From an uncultured Lachnospiraceae bacterium (lineage in GTDB: Bacteria; Bacillota; Clostridia; Lachnospirales; Lachnospiraceae): DNA of 23,252 nucleotides. Of the stretch, positions 20,712 through 23,252 are shown piece after piece (the stretch's first letter is position 1; each line of letters opens with the position of its first letter). The stretch covers positions 1 to 23,252 of the forward strand of contig CABSCP010000055.1 in assembly GCA_902476265.1 (NCBI GenBank), written 5' to 3'. The notes below the pieces were generated by a model. It was given only the letters and a program-made list of their open reading frames with translations. It was not told the origin of the DNA and made no database searches. Position numbers and translations under genes: made by a program.

Positions 20712-22667
20712 ATGAAAGTAGAAAGAGCCGCCAGCATTCCTCTGGCGCTGCATGACCCTTATTTTTCCGTCTGGTCCTCCTGTGACCATTTGTATGACGA
20801 AGATCCGGTGCACTGGTCCGGCCAGCGCCAGAAGCTGCGGGGTTATCTCACTGTGGACGGCGTGGTTTACAGCTTTTTGGGCGATCGGGAATTTCACACA
20901 CCCATCCCCCAGACCTCCGTTGACGTGACCGCCACAAATACAACCTATACCTTTGAAAATGAGAAAGTGATGCTCAACGTATCATTTACCTCCCCGCTTT
21001 TGCTGGATGACCTGACGCTGGTTTCCAGGCCCTGCACCTATGTGGATTTTGCCATAGAGCGCAAAGCGGACTGCAGCGTAAAAGTGGACTTTCTGGTTTC
21101 CGCCGATCTGGTGCGCCGCCGGGAAAGCCCCCTGATCGGATGCAGCTATCGGAAAGATACCTTTGCCTATGCCTGCATGGGAAAAGCCATGCAGCAGCCT
21201 TTGGGCAACAGCGGCGACAATATCACCATTGACTGGGGCTATGTGTATCTGGCTTCCGATGCGCCGGAAGCGGTGCTGGCCTATGAGGAGAAAAACGAAC
21301 AGATCACGGCGTCCCTGTCTTTTGGCAGCAAAAAAGATGCGGCCGGGCTGGTGCTGGCCTATGACGATCTGCTTTCTGTCAACTATTTCGGGGAATGGCG
21401 GAAAGCCTACTGGACCCATACCTATTCGGACATTCTGGAGGCCATCGGCGCAAGCCTGGCGGACAAAAAAGAAGTGCTTTCCCGCTGCAGGGCCCTGGAC
21501 CGGGATCTGGAGGAAAAAGCCCGTTGTGCCGGTGGTGAAGAATATGCCTTCTTGTGCAGCATGAGCTACCGCCATGCCATTGCGGCCCATAAGCTGATCA
21601 CGGATGAAAAGGGAGAGGTGATCTTTCTTTCCAAGGAAAATGATTCCAACGGCTGCATCGGCACGGTGGATGTGAGCTACCCTTCCGTCCCGCTGTTTCT
21701 GTTGTATAACACGGAGTATGTGAAGGGAATGCTGCGGCCGGTATTCCGTTTTGCGGCCTGTGAGGTATGGGAATATGATTTCGCGCCCCACGATGTGGGC
21801 CGCTACCCTTACGCCTGGGGCCAGGTCTACGGCTTAAACGGGGAGAAGGAGAACAGAGAGTTTTGTTATGAACAGGGAGCGGTGCTGCCCGCCTTCTGCC
21901 GGTATCCGAAAAACAGCAATATCTATGATTTAAAATATCAGATGCCGGTGGAGGAGTGCGGCAACATGCTGCTGATGACGGCGGCGGTGTGCAGGCTGGA
22001 GGTAAGCCCTGCCTTTGCCAAGCCTTATATGGGAGTGCTAAAACAGTGGACCCGATACCTGCTGGCCTACGGAGCGGATCCCGGCGAACAGCTGTGCACC
22101 GATGATTTTGCGGGCCATTTGTCCCACAACGTGAACCTGTCCGCAAAGGCAATCATGGGAATCGAAGCCTACGCGCAGCTTGCCGGACAGCTGGGTTTCA
22201 CGGAAGAAGCCAAAGAATATCATGAAAAGGCGGCGGAAATGGCGAAGGAATGGGAGAAGCGAAGCGATGCCGGGGATCATTACGCGCTGTCCTTCGGCAG
22301 TCCCGAAACCTGGAGTTTAAAATACAATCTGGTCTGGGACCGGTTCTTTGGATCGGGGCTGTTTTCCGATGGGGTATACGAAAAAGAGCTGGCATACTAT
22401 ATCAAAAAAGCGAACCCCTACGGCACGCCTTTGGACAGCCGCCGGGCCTATACCAAGAGCGACTGGATCCTCTGGTGCGCGGCCATGGCCGCACATCCGG
22501 AAGAGGCCAGAGCGCTGATCGCGCCGGTGGCGGATTACCTGAAAAATACCAAAAGCAGGATCCCGTTCTCGGACTGGTATGAGACGGTGACCGGGGAGTA
22601 CTGCCATTTCAAAGCCCGCAGCGTACAGGGCGGGATTTTCATGCCCATGCTGATGAGGGAGAACTAA
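20712..22667 (+). CDS. DUF4965 / glutaminase A-like protein, probable carbohydrate enzyme
   Basis: A 651-aa protein, apparently cytoplasmic (no signal peptide). The N-terminal half (about 1-240) is beta-rich and starts PLALHDPYFSVWSS, as in DUF5127/DUF4964-type domains. The C-terminal half looks like an (alpha/alpha)6 toroid with the family signatures PVEECGNMLLM (412-422), CTDDFAGHLSHNVNLSAKAI (462-481), LKYNLVWDRFFGSGLF (536-551) and PLDSRRAYTKSDW (573-585). Databases often call such proteins glutaminase A, but the fold and this operon (transporter plus GH127) point to glycan breakdown. Acidic residues E414/E415 and D464/D465 are candidate catalytic groups. AGGAGA lies upstream, 70 bases after the GH127 stop. 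Family is fairly confident; the reaction is unknown. Confidence 0.82.
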   Translation: MKVERAASIPLALHDPYFSVWSSCDHLYDEDPVHWSGQRQKLRGYLTVDGVVYSFLGDREFHTPIPQTSVDVTATNTTYTFENEKVMLNVSFTSPLLLDDLTLVSRPCTYVDFAIERKADCSVKVDFLVSADLVRRRESPLIGCSYRKDTFAYACMGKAMQQPLGNSGDNITIDWGYVYLASDAPEAVLAYEEKNEQITASLSFGSKKDAAGLVLAYDDLLSVNYFGEWRKAYWTHTYSDILEAIGASLADKKEVLSRCRALDRDLEEKARCAGGEEYAFLCSMSYRHAIAAHKLITDEKGEVIFLSKENDSNGCIGTVDVSYPSVPLFLLYNTEYVKGMLRPVFRFAACEVWEYDFAPHDVGRYPYAWGQVYGLNGEKENREFCYEQGAVLPAFCRYPKNSNIYDLKYQMPVEECGNMLLMTAAVCRLEVSPAFAKPYMGVLKQWTRYLLAYGADPGEQLCTDDFAGHLSHNVNLSAKAIMGIEAYAQLAGQLGFTEEAKEYHEKAAEMAKEWEKRSDAGDHYALSFGSPETWSLKYNLVWDRFFGSGLFSDGVYEKELAYYIKKANPYGTPLDSRRAYTKSDWILWCAAMAAHPEEARALIAPVADYLKNTKSRIPFSDWYETVTGEYCHFKARSVQGGIFMPMLMREN

Positions 22668-22671
22668 AAGA

Positions 22672-22706
22672 GAGGGTGTGACCGATGCCGGTCACGCCCT
22701 CCTTTT
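22672..22706 (+). terminator. Intrinsic terminator of the transporter-glycosidase operon
   Basis: GAGGGTGTGACC (22672-22683) pairs with GGTCACGCCCTC (22690-22701) with one G-U pair and a GATGCC loop, followed by CTTTTCC. It begins four bases after the last stop codon. The group II intron starts 8 bases past the stem. Confidence 0.9.
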
Positions 22707-22709
22707 CCG

Positions 22710-23252
22710 GTGCGCCCGGCGGCGCACGTTTCTAACCGGCGCAAGTCCGGAATCCGCCCGGCAGTGGGAAGGATATAACCGAAGGCAAGGGTGTTCATCG
22801 TGAGGTGGAATCTGAAGGAAGCTGGATGCGGGGAACATACTAACCCGTGGGCAAATCTCTGGTCTGACGAACAGAAATCACATCAGGCTATGCATGAGGG
22901 TAAGGCTGCCTGACAAGTCGAAGCCCGATAACTGCACGGGATCATGTATGGTAAATGTGGCAGATGTATGGAGAGAAAGAAACGTGTGGTACCCGGGGAG
23001 GTCTGTACGGAATGTCCTGAAAGGGATAACCATTACCGTGAGGGAATGCAGAACGTACAGAAGTCAGCCGAGGTCATAGTAGCCGAGAGGCGAAGGACCG
23101 AATCAACAGGAGTCTTAAGTACAACCGGGAAAGGAGGAAAGAACATTGGGTACAGAAAACAAAGACAGCTGCTCGCAAAGAGATAGCGCGGAACGTGAAG
23201 GGTATGTGAGAGCGCACCGTTCTTTCCGCCGGATATGGAAGGAAAGGGACAG
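22710..23252 (+). mobile_element. Group II intron, 5' part (runs off the window)
   Basis: The element begins with GTGCGCC at 22710, the standard group II 5' end, which forms a 7-bp stem with GGCGCAC (22721-22727). About 430 bases of structured, gene-free sequence follow, with familiar group II segments such as GAAGGCAAGGGTG, GGTGGAATCTGAAGGAAGCT, CTGACGAACAGAAATCA and AGTCAGCCGAGGTCATAGTA. An intron protein gene starts at 23146. The 5' domain length and the position directly behind a terminator hairpin fit the compact IIC-type introns common in Clostridia. The 3' end is outside the window, so completeness is unknown. Open frames inside the ribozyme part are not genes. Confidence 0.85.
23146..23252 (+). 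CDS. Group II intron reverse transcriptase/maturase, N-terminal fragment
   Basis: The first 35 residues of an intron-encoded protein, cut by the window end. The TTG start at 23146 has AAGGAGG at 23131-23137, 8 bases upstream. The reading MGTENKDSCSQRDSAEREG, followed by a basic stretch HRSFRRIWKERD, matches the leader seen in Clostridia intron maturases before the reverse transcriptase domain. No catalytic motif lies inside the window, so the call rests on the intron around it. The protein would promote splicing and reverse transcription of the intron RNA. Confidence 0.7.
   Translation, partial: MGTENKDSCSQRDSAEREGYVRAHRSFRRIWKERD

Noticed and set aside
20982..21791. Long antisense open frame (269 codons) inside the DUF4965 gene
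   Set aside because: Shadow of a conserved plus-strand gene with high-GC third positions.
22894..23186. Small open frames in the 5' part of the group II intron
   Set aside because: They lie in structured ribozyme sequence and do not continue into the intron protein frame.

Overview
The window looks like chromosome from a Gram-positive anaerobe of the Lachnospiraceae/Clostridia type. The evidence is AGGAGG ribosome sites at almost every start, many stop/start overlaps, a YesN/YesM-type two-component pair beside a sugar ABC transporter that lacks its own ATPase, a GH127 arabinofuranosidase, DUF2975 plus small HTH genes, and a group II intron of the type common in gut Clostridia. The genus cannot be fixed from the sequence alone. 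No tRNA, rRNA, CRISPR array or IS element was seen.

Layout. (1) 1-5700, potassium module: a KdpD-like sensor kinase and a KdpE-like regulator on the plus strand converge on a minus-strand operon of four genes, a small TPR-like protein, two TrkA-type RCK subunits and TrkH. The minus-strand promoter carries two pairs of 11-bp-spaced CTCACAC-type repeats, a good candidate operator for the regulator. (2) 5599-8066: a plus-strand operon with DUF2975, a YozG-like HTH protein and a DUF4173-like membrane protein, ending in hairpins against a convergent minus-strand HTH-membrane regulator (8051-8560). (3) 8729-11670: a plus-strand operon with an HD-domain phosphohydrolase, a charged coiled-coil membrane protein and a lipoprotein with a complete class D beta-lactamase-type active site, closed by a strong terminator. 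(4) 11732-22709, glycan module: AraC-type response regulator, YesM-type kinase, terminator, then substrate-binding lipoprotein, two permeases, a GH127 beta-L-arabinofuranosidase-like enzyme and a DUF4965 (glutaminase A-like) protein, closed by a terminator. (5) 22710 to the end: the 5' part of a group II intron, inserted directly behind that terminator, with the start of its reverse transcriptase running off the window.

How the genes fit together. The YesM/YesN pair probably senses a sugar or glycan fragment and activates the transporter operon through TGTCCAAT repeats upstream of an extended -10. Imported oligosaccharides would be cut inside the cell by the GH127 enzyme and perhaps by the DUF4965 protein, since neither has a signal peptide. 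The ATPase must come from elsewhere, as is usual for this transporter class in Firmicutes. In the potassium module, the kinase and regulator probably control the Trk operon they face.

The most notable items are the candidate operator repeats in front of the Trk operon, the class D beta-lactamase-type lipoprotein with an unassigned C-terminal domain, the GH127 plus DUF4965 pairing, and the intron sitting at a terminator.
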